DNA of 64,000 nucleotides from Daucus carota subsp. sativus (lineage: Eukaryota; Streptophyta; Magnoliopsida; Apiales; Apiaceae), in NCBI RefSeq assembly GCF_001625215.2, contig NC_030386.2, positions 24,274,545 through 24,338,544 on the forward strand. The letters are read 5' to 3'. Positions 33,748 through 43,111 of this stretch are shown here, one piece after another. Under the pieces are notes generated by a model. It was not told the origin of the DNA and searched no databases. It saw only the letters and a program-made list of their open reading frames with translations. Every line of letters starts with the position of its first letter. Positions within the stretch are counted from its first letter, which is position 1. The translations under genes were made by a program, and so were the position numbers.

Positions 33748-35736
33748 TTAATTCTTCTTTCCCATATTTTTCTGCATCTTGGTCTTGGCTGCTTCCAAAT
33801 TCTTAAGAGATGTGAACTTTTGCCCTGGTATTGGCTCCACGCCTAAAGGATTTTGTCGAGAAATTGCAGCTGGGGGCTTAAAGGGTCTGATTATACCTCC
33901 ATGGCTAGTAGTTGTCTTTGAAGGGGCAGTTGAATTTGCACTTGCATTTGAACTAGCAGATGGATTTGTCTTTGAAGCAGCAGATGGATTAGAAGGCCCG
34001 GCAGATGGATTAGAAGGCCCAGCTGAGGTTTGTTGTTCATGAGCTTTCTGTAAAATAATACATGTTTAACAACAGATCTGCACATAATTACTAGCACCTT
34101 AACAGATCTGCATATAATTACATATAGTTAGTACCTTAGCAGTGCAAGTCCTCTTATTGTGTCCAAGTTGTTGGCAATTGGCGCACTTCACAATCCTCTG
34201 TGCAGCTGCAGTAGTTTCTCCTTCCTGTTTGTTCTTCTTCTTCACCTACCACTGTCCCTTGTGCAATAAGTTGTTCAATCTCTTCTTCTTCTTCAAGTTG
34301 CAGTATCTGACTTGCATTTGTTTGTCCAAAATCTTCAACTTTTTCCTTTTTCTTGGCACTCTTTTTTTCATCTTGCTTCACAGTCTTCCTTTCATTTTGC
34401 TTCATAGTCTTCCTTTCATTTTGCTTGGCACTCTTCTTTTTCTTTTCTTCAGGTTTGGTAACTTTTTTCCTTGGTACTGCCTTCTTCCCTTTCTTTTCAG
34501 TAGTTTCAGTCTTCCCTTGGTCATGTACAACCTCTTCCTGACTAGGTTGACTTCCAGCAGGTCCAGAATCATCCAACACTACAGGATTATCTGCGGTGTT
34601 TTTAAACAAACCCTGCAACACAAGAATATTGATCCAAGTCATTGAATTGCAGATTATATGCAATTAACAAATTAGAAAGAAAAAAGGAGGATCTGACTCA
34701 CCCTTAACATGGAATATCTGCCCCTCTTTCTTGTCCTATAGGGAGGATTTGGAGGAGGAATCCTCCTTGGTTTTTTCTGTTTCTTTGGGAGCGTATCAAC
34801 CTCACTGTCAGTTGAATCCAAATTAGAACTATCACCTTCAAAACTAACTTTATCATCATCATCACTCTTCAATTTACCCTCAGCCCCACCAGCACCAATA
34901 CCCTCTCCATCTGCCTCACCATGACCATCACCACCATACTCACGTTCCTCTCTTATTTGTTCTATCCTCTCAACCCTTTCATCCTCCTCGTATTGTGTCA
35001 TTGAAAAATCCCCAAAATCAGCCCCATAATCAATCACATTATCAGTGGTATATAAATTCATACATTTTGAGTAGCACAAAAGCACAATCATTGAATCAAC
35101 TTCATCATTGTCTTTGATTGGTAATAACCCCTGATCTAGTTCTGTATTAGGAATGCAATACCACAAACAGAACTTTCCTAAAAATATTCCAACTTCATTC
35201 AACATAGACTCCAAATCAGCAATACCAAACTCCAACTGTGAGCACATGTCAAAGTAACTGACTTCACCACCCACATATGAATTTAAATTCTCATCAAAGT
35301 CCCCATGGTGGTGTAGTTTAATTGTGAAAAATTTCGAATCCTCTGAAAACACAAATAAATACAGAACTACATATATTACATATAAAACAAAAAAAATCAA
35401 AATAACAACAACATGGCACAATCTATATAAAAGTAAGCTTAGGGGGGACAACACTATATTATATTACATATACAAGACAACAAACAAGGGACCACCAGTT
35501 TAAACAATACAATATCAAACCCTAGAAATGATGCATGCAAAAATCAGCAAGTAATCAGTAGAAGGAAGAAACGTACCAACATACGGTGGTATTTCGCCTA
35601 CCAATGGCGTGCTTGGTTGAGGGATTACTGGAATAGCACCATCACCGGCAACTCGACTCCAATACTCCGCAGGAACTTCAGCCCAACTCGTGTTTTCTCC
35701 ACCATCGCCACCAACAACTCTTAATCGACCTCGCAT
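33748..35736 (-). CDS. MULE-type PB1-like/zinc-knuckle protein lacking transposase core
   Basis: Four exons: 35736-35577, 35342-34702, 34612-34135, 34047-33748, with GT-AG splice sites. Exon 2 encodes the PB1-like domain found at the N-terminus of plant MULE transposases (FFTIKLHHHGDFDENLNSYV, GGEVSYFDMC), then an acidic Asp/Glu/Gly stretch. Exon 3 is Lys-rich with repeats of KQNERKT and ends in a CCHC zinc knuckle (CANCQQLGHNKRTC). Exon 4 is Ser/Asn/Pro-rich with SAGPSNP repeats. The transposase and SWIM domains that normally sit between PB1 and knuckle are missing. Exon 3 is 478 nt, and the knuckle is one frame away from the start of the exon. So there is a one-base frameshift near 34220 or a very short unrecognised intron. 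Confidence 0.7.
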
Positions 35737-35900
35737 TTGGCACACGATTGGTATTCTAGGGTTTAGAGACTGAGATTGAAAAGGGGGGGAAGTAGTGATC
35801 GATTTCGGAGGGAGGGAGCTTATACTTTACTTCTGTTTATTTTCTTTTTTTAAATCCAGCTTAATTAAACTTACAATTTTGAATTACTGATATGTCCCTC

Positions 35901-36057
35901 GCGTTAACGTTGACTGTTAGATTTTAACGTTAAACAGTCAAACGGGTGCATTTTCTGTAAAAATTAAAAGCTGCGGGATGCACTTTGCAATTATTTAAAG
36001 TTTGAGACCGTATCGCGAAAACGACCTAAGTTAAGGGATGCAAAGTGCTATTTACTC
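35901..36057. repeat. right terminal inverted repeat of the Mutator-like element
   Basis: Inverse of the left TIR; ends ...GTGCTATTTACTC immediately before the 9-bp TSD. The PB1-like gene starts about 165 bp inside it. Confidence 0.88.
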
Positions 36058-36149
36058 TAAGTTTTCAACAGAGTGCTTGCGAGTTGTCTATTAATTTGTT
36101 TTTACTCTGGACAGGTTTCACTCATTTCAACTGCAATTCAGCTCATATG

Positions 36150-36280
36150 GTTGATGCCTGCCAGTTAATCAGTATTTATCGACATTTATTTGTCTATAAG
36201 TTATGGAAATTCAATTGCAGAGCAATCATAAGCAGAAAAATGAGTGTACAACATCAAGGCAACAGACACAAATGACTACA
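36150..36280 (+). repeat. relic resembling the region upstream of the GDSL genes
   Basis: GTACAACATCAAGGCAACAG here aligns with GAACAACGTCAAGCCAACAG before copy C (~27790). The neighbouring words (CTATAAGTTATGGAAATTCA) resemble CTATAGCTTGTGGGAATTCA at ~27717. No GDSL exon follows. It may be the edge of a third duplication unit that was later lost or replaced. Confidence 0.45.
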
Positions 36281-36640
36281 CCTTTATATCACTTCGGATT
36301 GCTTCGAGAGCTTCTACACAGTCCGACTCCACCGTAGGGCGAAAGAGTTTATGAGTCTTCAACCAGCTCAAAGCTTTCCCTAATACCCACACTTCAGCCA
36401 CATTTGGATTTGCCACTTCCATCATTTTCAAGTCACAGTATCAACAAGGAAGATTTCTCATGCCTTGAGCTTTCATCCAATGATTAAGAATTTCATCGGC
36501 AAGAGCCACAACAACCTTACTTTCCTCTTCTGCTGCTGCAATACTCGACGGGGGTAGGTGTTGTAGTAATATAAACAACATCCTTACCCTCCCATTTATG
36601 TAATTACAACCACTTCACTGTCAAAACCAGCTGCGCGCTT
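36281..36640 (-). pseudogene. RNase H-like (RVT_3) retroelement fragment
   Basis: The minus strand reads AEVWVLGKALSWLKTHK then FRPTVESDCVEALEAIRSD, matching the C-terminal part of the RNase H-like domain of plant LINE-type polyproteins. Upstream reading (SKVVVALADEIL) is broken by a stop and frame changes. A dead fragment with no flanking retroelement structure. Confidence 0.6.
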
Positions 36641-37303
36641 CACTGTTTTGGGCGAATCTGGCAATCACATAAGAAATGTACCACACCAAGTTTATTGGCA
36701 CCCGAAAAATTGGAACTGTTGCTCCAAAGAAAGGACAACACCCTGTTAGTTGTTACACGTCCAATCTTGCTGCAGACAGAAATGTATGTACACAAAAGCG
36801 AACTTGTAAACTACATGCAAAACAGAAACACATGAAAAGCGCTACTTGCTGCAATATACCTTTCTGAAAATATGGATTTTTCGGTAATAATTTCCATAGG
36901 TTGTTAAGCATTACTCGACTTTAACTTTTGGTGCAGCTCGCAAAATGAACACAGATAATTACTACCATATATATCACTACGGATGCCAACAGTAATGAAG
37001 CAAGGCTTATGACGTTAAACAAATGGAACTATCAAGTTATATATAGGAGGAGAAGTGTCGGTTACTTTCACATTATAAGCAGAGAACTTTAAGGACGAAC
37101 CAAGATATATTACAAATCCTGAAAACAAAGAAAGGCTATATTTGTTCTTACAAATAGAATATAAACAATTGCTCAGCCAGTACAAGACCAAGAGTGCTTG
37201 CAAAATTATGATTAAAAAAAAAGTGTTACACTAAGTGCAAGAGCTGAGTCAATATTGACAGAACCTATTACATTAACCATCAAGCAATGGTTGCAATATT
37301 ACC
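36641..37303. other. spacer, RMA gene 3' flank
   Basis: No gene or bounded repeat seen. The right end is expected to hold the 3' UTR of the minus-strand RING gene. Confidence 0.4.
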
Positions 37304-37999
37304 TCAAGACCATAGAAGAGTCACGAACACAAAAAACAAAACTACCAAACACAGCAACTTCAGAGAAAAATCGGCTTGCTCTTCTTGGGTCACACGCCGA
37401 TGTGGAAATCCATGTGCATGACCACCATGAAATGGACTTGAATAAGCATAGGGAAAGTTAGCAGCTCCACCATACATGTTAGCACCAGGAAACCCATGAA
37501 CGTTAATGTTAAACAAAGATGGAATAAGACCTCCAAAACCTGCCGAGACAGCAAAGTTACCAAACCTCGCAGTAGCTGCAGGTGCAAATCCTCCTAACCC
37601 ACCCATGAAACCAAAGCCTGGTTGGGGAAAATGGTTTGTATCAGGTGGAGGAGCCGTCTCCGGTCTCTGACCAGCTGGACGCTGAGGAATCTCAACTCCA
37701 GGTATCGACTTCGACCTCGGGTCTGTCGAATTCTTACCCCGTCCATACAAAGGAACCAACTTATGCTCTTCAATAAGGGCCTTACAAACAGGACACTCCT
37801 GACACTGAGAGTGAATGTGGAGCCATTTGTACAAACAAGGCCAGCAAAACAGATGACCACATAAAGTAACAATTGGGTCTTGTGCTAAATCAAAGCAGAT
37901 ATTACACTCAAAATTACCAGCATCACCGTTACCAGCATTATTCGCAGAGTATGAAGAGCTTCTCGACAAGCTTGATGCTTCCCCAAACCCCCGAGACAT
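37304..37999 (-). CDS. RMA/RNF5-type membrane-anchored RING E3 ligase
   Basis: Intronless 231-aa frame from the ATG at 37999. Residues 32-72 are a C3HC4 RING: Cys32, Cys35, Cys47, His49, Cys52, Cys55, Cys69, Cys72 (CNICFDLAQDPIVTLCGHLF, then CPVC). The short motif after it (VPLYGRG) is typical of RMA/RNF185/RNF5 proteins. A Gly/Phe/Ala-rich middle follows (FGFMGGLGGFAP). The C-terminal ~20 residues (LKLLCLVVLFFVFVTLLWS) form a tail-anchor membrane segment. Known RMA/RNF5 ligases sit at the ER and act in protein quality control and receptor or aquaporin turnover; this copy is inferred to do similar work. Upstream there is a donor-like site (AAAG|GTTAGT, ~38396) and an acceptor (GATAACAG, ~38032), suggesting an intron in the leader. 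Confidence 0.92.
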   Translation of the reverse strand: MSRGFGEASSLSRSSSYSANNAGNGDAGNFECNICFDLAQDPIVTLCGHLFCWPCLYKWLHIHSQCQECPVCKALIEEHKLVPLYGRGKNSTDPRSKSIPGVEIPQRPAGQRPETAPPPDTNHFPQPGFGFMGGLGGFAPAATARFGNFAVSAGFGGLIPSLFNINVHGFPGANMYGGAANFPYAYSSPFHGGHAHGFPHRRVTQEEQADFSLKLLCLVVLFFVFVTLLWS

Positions 38000-38480
38000 C
38001 TCGAAAAATCACCAAATACTCCCAATAGTCCTGTTATCACATTCCCAAAATTTCAACCATCTTAAAAACCACCCATGACCCATTCTTCTAAACAAATCAT
38101 AATCAAATCCATTCCAATTATAGAACAAACCATCAGACCTTCATCATAAAACCATCTCAATTACATCTAAAATCAAATATTTTGACCTAAAACCCCAATT
38201 TTACAGAAGATCAATACATCAATCTAATCTAATCAAATTACACTAAAGAACAAAATTATACACAAATTTAAACAACCCCAGATTAGATTCAAAATCAAAA
38301 TCCAAGAAAATCAACATAAATGACAGTTCTGAATTATAAACACATTTAAACATATAAATAAATAATATATAATAAAAGAACAAAAAGCACTAACCTTTAG
38401 GCTAAAGATTCAGAGACCGATCGATCTACAACGGATCGATCGATCAAAAAGCAGAAATCACAAGCTGATGAAAGATAGCT
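38000..38480 (-). promoter_or_regulatory. 5' leader of the RMA gene with probable leader intron
   Basis: On the minus strand a consensus donor lies at ~38396 (GCCTAAAG|GTTAGTGC) and an acceptor GTGATAACAG at ~38032. Splicing would give a leader exon of ~30 nt before the ATG. Inferred from splice motifs only. Confidence 0.45.
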
Positions 38481-39047
38481 CGACCCCTTTTTATTATAAA
38501 TTTGTACGTATCGTGTATGTATATATTATATATTTATATATTTTGTGTGTAGAAGTCTTGAGAATCCGTTGACAAGAAGGAAGATACAGAGGCAAATCTG
38601 GTAGAATAATCAAATCCACAAATCTACAGCTTCGGTAAAATATTATATTATTTTTGTTTTATTTTTTTTTCTATTCATATTATTATGACGTCATTATTAC
38701 ATGACGCGTTGTTGGTTGTACTTATTTTATTCGTAACTCTAGTTACTCTTCTTTAATAAAATAAAATTGTACTCTCTGTCCCTCTCATTCTTTAGGTTAC
38801 TTTTTGCTAGGGCCAAACATTCGATAAATTCTAAAAAAATCGAATCGAACCGAAAAAATCGAAAATCAAATTGAGGTTTTTTTGAAAATCGAACCGGACC
38901 GAATTATCATTTTAAACCGAACTGAACTAACCAAATTATTTCGGTTCGATTTAAGAAACCGAAATTTCTAAAAGTCCCGTCAAACTTCACTTGATTCAAG
39001 CACCATTAAAATAGCAGATTAAAGTCTGGACAGTAGGAAAAATATTA

Positions 39048-39307
39048 CTCTCTCCGTCCCCTTTTACTTGTCGCTTTTGAAAAAATAACGCATCTTAAGA
39101 AAATGTTAGTTGGATATCTTGTTTTCATACATATCCCTAATAAATGTAATGAATTAGATAGAGTTGTGTATTATATGCTAGTCAAACATTGGAAGTTGTT
39201 ACTTTTTGAAAAAACATACAAAAAATTGTTTTGAAAAGAGAAGTGGACAAGTAATTTGGGACAATTTTTTTTTTCCAAAATGGACATGTAAAAGGGGACG
39301 GAGGGAG
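39048..39307. mobile_element. Stowaway MITE nested in the hAT element
   Basis: CTCTCTCCGTCCCC ... GGGGACGGAGGGAG with TA duplications (39046-39047, 39308-39309). Intact ends suggest insertion after the host element. Confidence 0.85.
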
Positions 39308-39509
39308 TAGCTGAAATCGTAAGCTAATTACTAATAGAGCAGAGAAGCTCAGATCAGAACACAAACTAGAATTTGATGAGGTTATGAATTTGAATATAAA
39401 TTGAAGTTGCTGGAGACTAGAGACTAGTTAGCTTGCTCGACGCTAGTTTGTGTTGATTACTGATCCGGAGAGCCAGAGCCCAGAAGGTGAGCAGTGCTTA
39501 ACGCTTTGT

Positions 39510-40654
39510 TAAGTGTTTGGGATTTGCTGTTAGAAATTGCTGTTGTTGTGAGTAAAAGTGTTGTTCAAAAAGTGCAGTTTGTAAAAGCTGAGACTGTTTA
39601 GTAAACTTGATTTCAAATGTGCTGTTTCAGTAAAAGCCGAAAATAAACTGTTTGGTAAATTTTTTGTTAAAGTGCTGTTTAAAATTATAATTAGAAATAA
39701 AATAATCTTTTATTCATTATTTCATAGACAAGTATTAACAACATGTAATTGTTTAAACTGTGACAGATATAGTTGCAAACTCTAATAAATTGAGTAATAT
39801 AATTATATACTAAGCTAAAATTTAACTGATTATTTTGTATGATTTATGAGGTTTTTCAGAAAAAATATGTTATTAATATATATAGTTTGTACTAATATAT
39901 TTATATAATTTTATTTATAAGTTATTTAAGTCAATCTTTTCATTAAACTAAAAAACATAAATTCTGTAAAATATTTTCAACGCATACCATTTACTAAAAT
40001 ATTTTTATTTATTATACAATATTTTTTCAATATCATTTATTTCTATTCGATTTAGAAAATCTAATTTTTATATTTATTTAAAAATTATATATAAATACAT
40101 ATGACTTACCAAAATATGCTTTTTAACTGATTATTTATACAAAGATATAATTTTCTTCTTCATTTAATGTATATTACTCAGTGAATTTAATTTTTACCAC
40201 AATATTATAATTAGATTTTTTTACAACACATTTGATGAAACAAAAAAATATAACCTTAAATAAACAACAACCAAATACATATTAATAATTTATTTTGAGT
40301 TTTTCTTTTAAATTTATTACCAAAAATTTTACCTACAAATAGTCCAAGTTGTAATAAAAAATGTTTTATAAATATAGTTTTGTTTTGTTGTTTTGTTTTG
40401 AAGGGTTACAGCTACGGTATAGTTATATATAAAAAAATTGTATGTGTGGGGGTTCGATGGTCAGGACTGTAACAACTAGGCGCAACATCAGCTTTTGTAA
40501 AAATCAGGGGTACACCAGCTTTCTGTAAAAGCAGCTTTTGGACAAAAAGCGCAATTAGAAAAAGCAGTTTTAAATTTTACCAAACAGTTTTATACAGCTT
40601 TTTATCAAAAAGCTGTTGTTGTGGTTGGCAACTGCAACCCCAAACAGACACTTA
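39510..40654. mobile_element. TIR element nested in the hAT element
   Basis: Left end TAAGTGTTTGGGATTTGCTG; right end is an imperfect inverse (CAACCCCAAACAGACACTTA). Subterminal AAAGCAG / CAGCTTTT words recur near both ends. AT-rich core, no frames. TSD not identified, superfamily unknown. Confidence 0.6.
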
Positions 40655-40796
40655 GTCAGGTTAAGACATTAGATTCTAGGATTATCTATAAATAATAAAT
40701 AATGTATATATAATATATTTATTTTATATTTAGTAAAAAGTTTGTTTATTTCAGTTTAAACCAAAATATTATATCAAAAACCGAACCAAACTGAAA

Positions 40797-41109
40797 TTTT
40801 GAAAAAAATGAAACCAAACCGAACCGAAATTATACGGTTCGGTTCTGTGTTTCGATTTTTCGGTTTCGGTTCGGTTTTGCTCACCCCTACTTTTTGTCAC
40901 GTTTTTCAACACTCATTTAAAGTATAGTTTTATAATATATTTTTATTTTTTAAATTTTGAAAAAAATGAAACCAAACCGAACCGAAATTATACGGTTCGG
41001 TTCCGTGTTTCGATTTTTCGGTTTCGGTTCGGTTTTGCTCACCCCTACGTTTTGCCACGTTTTTCAACACTCATTTAAAGTATAGTTTTATAATATATTT
41101 TTATTTTTT
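40797..41109. repeat. tandem duplication spanning a hAT end and its flank
   Basis: A ~155-bp segment (TTTTGAAAAAAATGAAACC ... ATATTTTTATTTTT) occurs twice at a period of 158 bp. It contains the last ~93 bp of the hAT element plus ~60 bp of flanking Stowaway sequence, so the duplication happened after insertion. Confidence 0.85.
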
Positions 41110-41467
41110 CCCTCCGAATAAAAGTTTGATATTTAAATTTTTTAAAAAATTTTGAAAAAAAAATTATAAGAACCTCAAAATGTGTGCAAACAGTGAACGT
41201 AAACTAAACAACCACGAATACGAAGGGAGTATTGCTTATATATTTGAAAATTTTAGTTAAATCTTGTGTATCACTAAAACTAATCGGTTCACCTATCGAT
41301 TCAGTATCTACAAGAGATTTATCGGAAATTTTTTTAACATATCAAGAACTTTCAGTCAAATTGGTGTGTAATTAATAAATCTATAGAAAAAATTAAAAAG
41401 TAGTCGAGAATTTTTTGTTAAACCAGGAATTCTTAAAACACTAGTTAAAAGATAAAATAATATATTA

Positions 41468-42402
41468 GAGCATCTCCAACCATCGAAAACCCTTAGTTAA
41501 AAGGTGAGTTGACATACTTAAAATAAAAAAAATTTAGCCAACAGCTCGAAAAACTCCAACCATACTCAGCTGTTGTCTATAAATTTAGCCAGCCTCTTAT
41601 GGATGACTAAATTTGTCGTTGCTCAGCTGTTGTCTATAAATTTAGCCAGCCTCCTATGGATGACTAAGAGGGGTGTATTGGATTGAGATTTTAAAGCATT
41701 TTTTTGCATTCATCAAATCCGAGGGTATTCGATTGGGATTGTTTGAAATCCATTAAAATCTTGAGGTATTCAATTGGGATTTTAAATTATGCTACAAAAT
41801 CTGGTGGTATTCAATTGGGATTTTAAATTATGCTTTAAAATCCGATGGTATTCAATTGGGATTGTTTAAAATCCATTAAAATCTGATGGTATTCAAATGC
41901 TGATGGATTTTTTTTCATTTCATAAAATGATGGATTTTGTGGCATTTTTTAGTGTATTTTAAGTTTTTTGAAATCCCACCAAATTCAATGGGATTTTGAA
42001 GCATTGTACCTAAATCCTATCAACTCTGCGACATTTCATCAAGAATCCGCACAAAATCAACTCTGCGACATTTCATCAAGAATCCGCACAAAATCAAAAT
42101 CCCATACAATCCATTAAAATCCATAGATTAAAAACAATGCATTAAAATCCCAATCGAATACACCCCCGTAAATTTGTCGAACCTCTACACGTCTATAAGA
42201 AATCTTTAGGAAGATTGCACATCATTTATTACCATATTGAACACAATCTAAAATATTAATAACATACGATTTTTAAATTATTACCAACCAATATAGCCAA
42301 TACCATTGAAGCAAAATGTCTTACAGGTTTCAGCAAATTTTACATAATGTCTTACAAGTCCACTTTAGCCAACGATTATAGTCAACGCCATTGGAGATAC
42401 TC
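41468..42402. mobile_element. GAGCATCTCCAA MITE carrying a nested MITE
   Basis: Ends GAGCATCTCCAACC and the inverse (TTGGAGATACTC), with TTA on both sides (41465-41467, 42403-42405). Same family as 30301-31875. It contains a ~50-bp internal tandem duplication (CTGTTGTCTATAAATTTAGC) and a second MITE. Confidence 0.75.
41668..42168. mobile_element. PIF/Harbinger-like MITE nested in another MITE
   Basis: GAGGGGTGTATTGGATTG ... CGAATACACCCCCG with TAA duplications (41665-41667, 42169-42171). Removing it restores the host word GATGACTAAATTTGTCG. Sister to the SURF2-intron copy at 15573-16061. Confidence 0.85.
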
Positions 42403-43111
42403 TTATTGTTAGTTTTAAATTTTACATCAATCGAATGATTTCACCCCTCCAATATTATTCATGCAGATATATCAACAATTTCGTGATTCACATTTAACCG
42501 ATAACTATTGGTTACCGAACCGAATTTCAATAAGTTCAAAGGTATCAGAAGGATTCAAATGCCCCTAACCTCCGGAACAAATATTTCCCTTGATCAATTT
42601 CATGTGCTTTCTAATTTTGGGTACGCGACGATGCTGACAGGTCCAAGAGGATCTGTATACATGTCAGTAAAGTAATCAGCACTATGCAGACAAAATTGAT
42701 TCCTCCTTGGATAAGGAAGAGTTGGTATATACTCCAACGAGTTGAATCCCCATTATAATAAGCTTGAGATGCTGTTGCTTTACGTCTCTTTGCGATGTTT
42801 TTGATATATGCAGTGTTAGTAATCTAACACTTTGCACCTTCCACTCTAATACAGATGTATTGTAGTGTGACAAAAAACAAAGCAAAAAAAAGAAAGAAGC
42901 AACTTTTAAATGTCTTTAACCAGAGAAAACAAATAGTTCATTCATGAAAAATGATGACCAAATGTTGATTGGAGTATGGAAGCTCTATAGTGCCAAAAGA
43001 GAAAAGAAGAAGAATTTCGCATGCTTTGCCCATATAAAACAAATTTGGGAGAAAAGGAGAAATGTTGGTAACTAGTAATGAAACATCCAGATATAAAATG
43101 CATTGACAACT

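Larger units (their letters stand above)
32736..36057. mobile_element. Mutator-like element with two convergent genes, no transposase
   Basis: Bounded by a perfect 9-bp TSD TAAGTTTTC (32727-32735 and 36058-36066) and ~160-bp terminal inverted repeats starting GAGTAAATAGCACTTTGCAT. Inside, a GRF zinc-finger gene runs rightward from the left TIR, and a four-exon PB1-like/zinc-knuckle gene runs leftward from the right TIR. The layout recalls maize MuDR, where two genes converge from the TIRs. No MULE transposase catalytic domain or SWIM finger is present in its 3,322 bp. The intact TIRs and matching TSD suggest a fairly recent insertion. Confidence 0.88.
38818..40889. mobile_element. non-autonomous hAT element nested in a Stowaway MITE
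   Basis: Begins TAGGGCCAAACATTCG and ends GGTTTTGCTCACCCCTA, with CTTTTTGC / CTTTTTGT as an 8-bp TSD (38810-38817, 40890-40897; 7 of 8 match). Both ends carry arrays of CCGAACCGAA / TTCGGTT motifs. No transposase frame. It has itself received two further insertions (39048-39307 and 39510-40654). Confidence 0.75.
38772..41229. mobile_element. Stowaway-like MITE split by a hAT insertion
   Basis: The left end CTCTCTGTCCCTCTCATTC (TA at 38770-38771) and the right end CGAAGGGAG (TA at 41230-41231) are the two halves of one Stowaway-type MITE. Its sequence stops at 38817, where the hAT element begins, and resumes after 40889 (TTTTTGTCACGTTTTTCAAC). The outermost layer of a nested stack. Confidence 0.7.

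Noticed and set aside
34142-34645. 167-codon plus-strand frame rich in Phe/Leu
   Set aside because: Antisense of the Lys/Glu-rich exon of the PB1 gene; it mimics a membrane protein only by complementarity.
37622-37864. Plus-strand frame inside the RMA gene
   Set aside because: Antisense to the RING-coding region; no recognisable protein.
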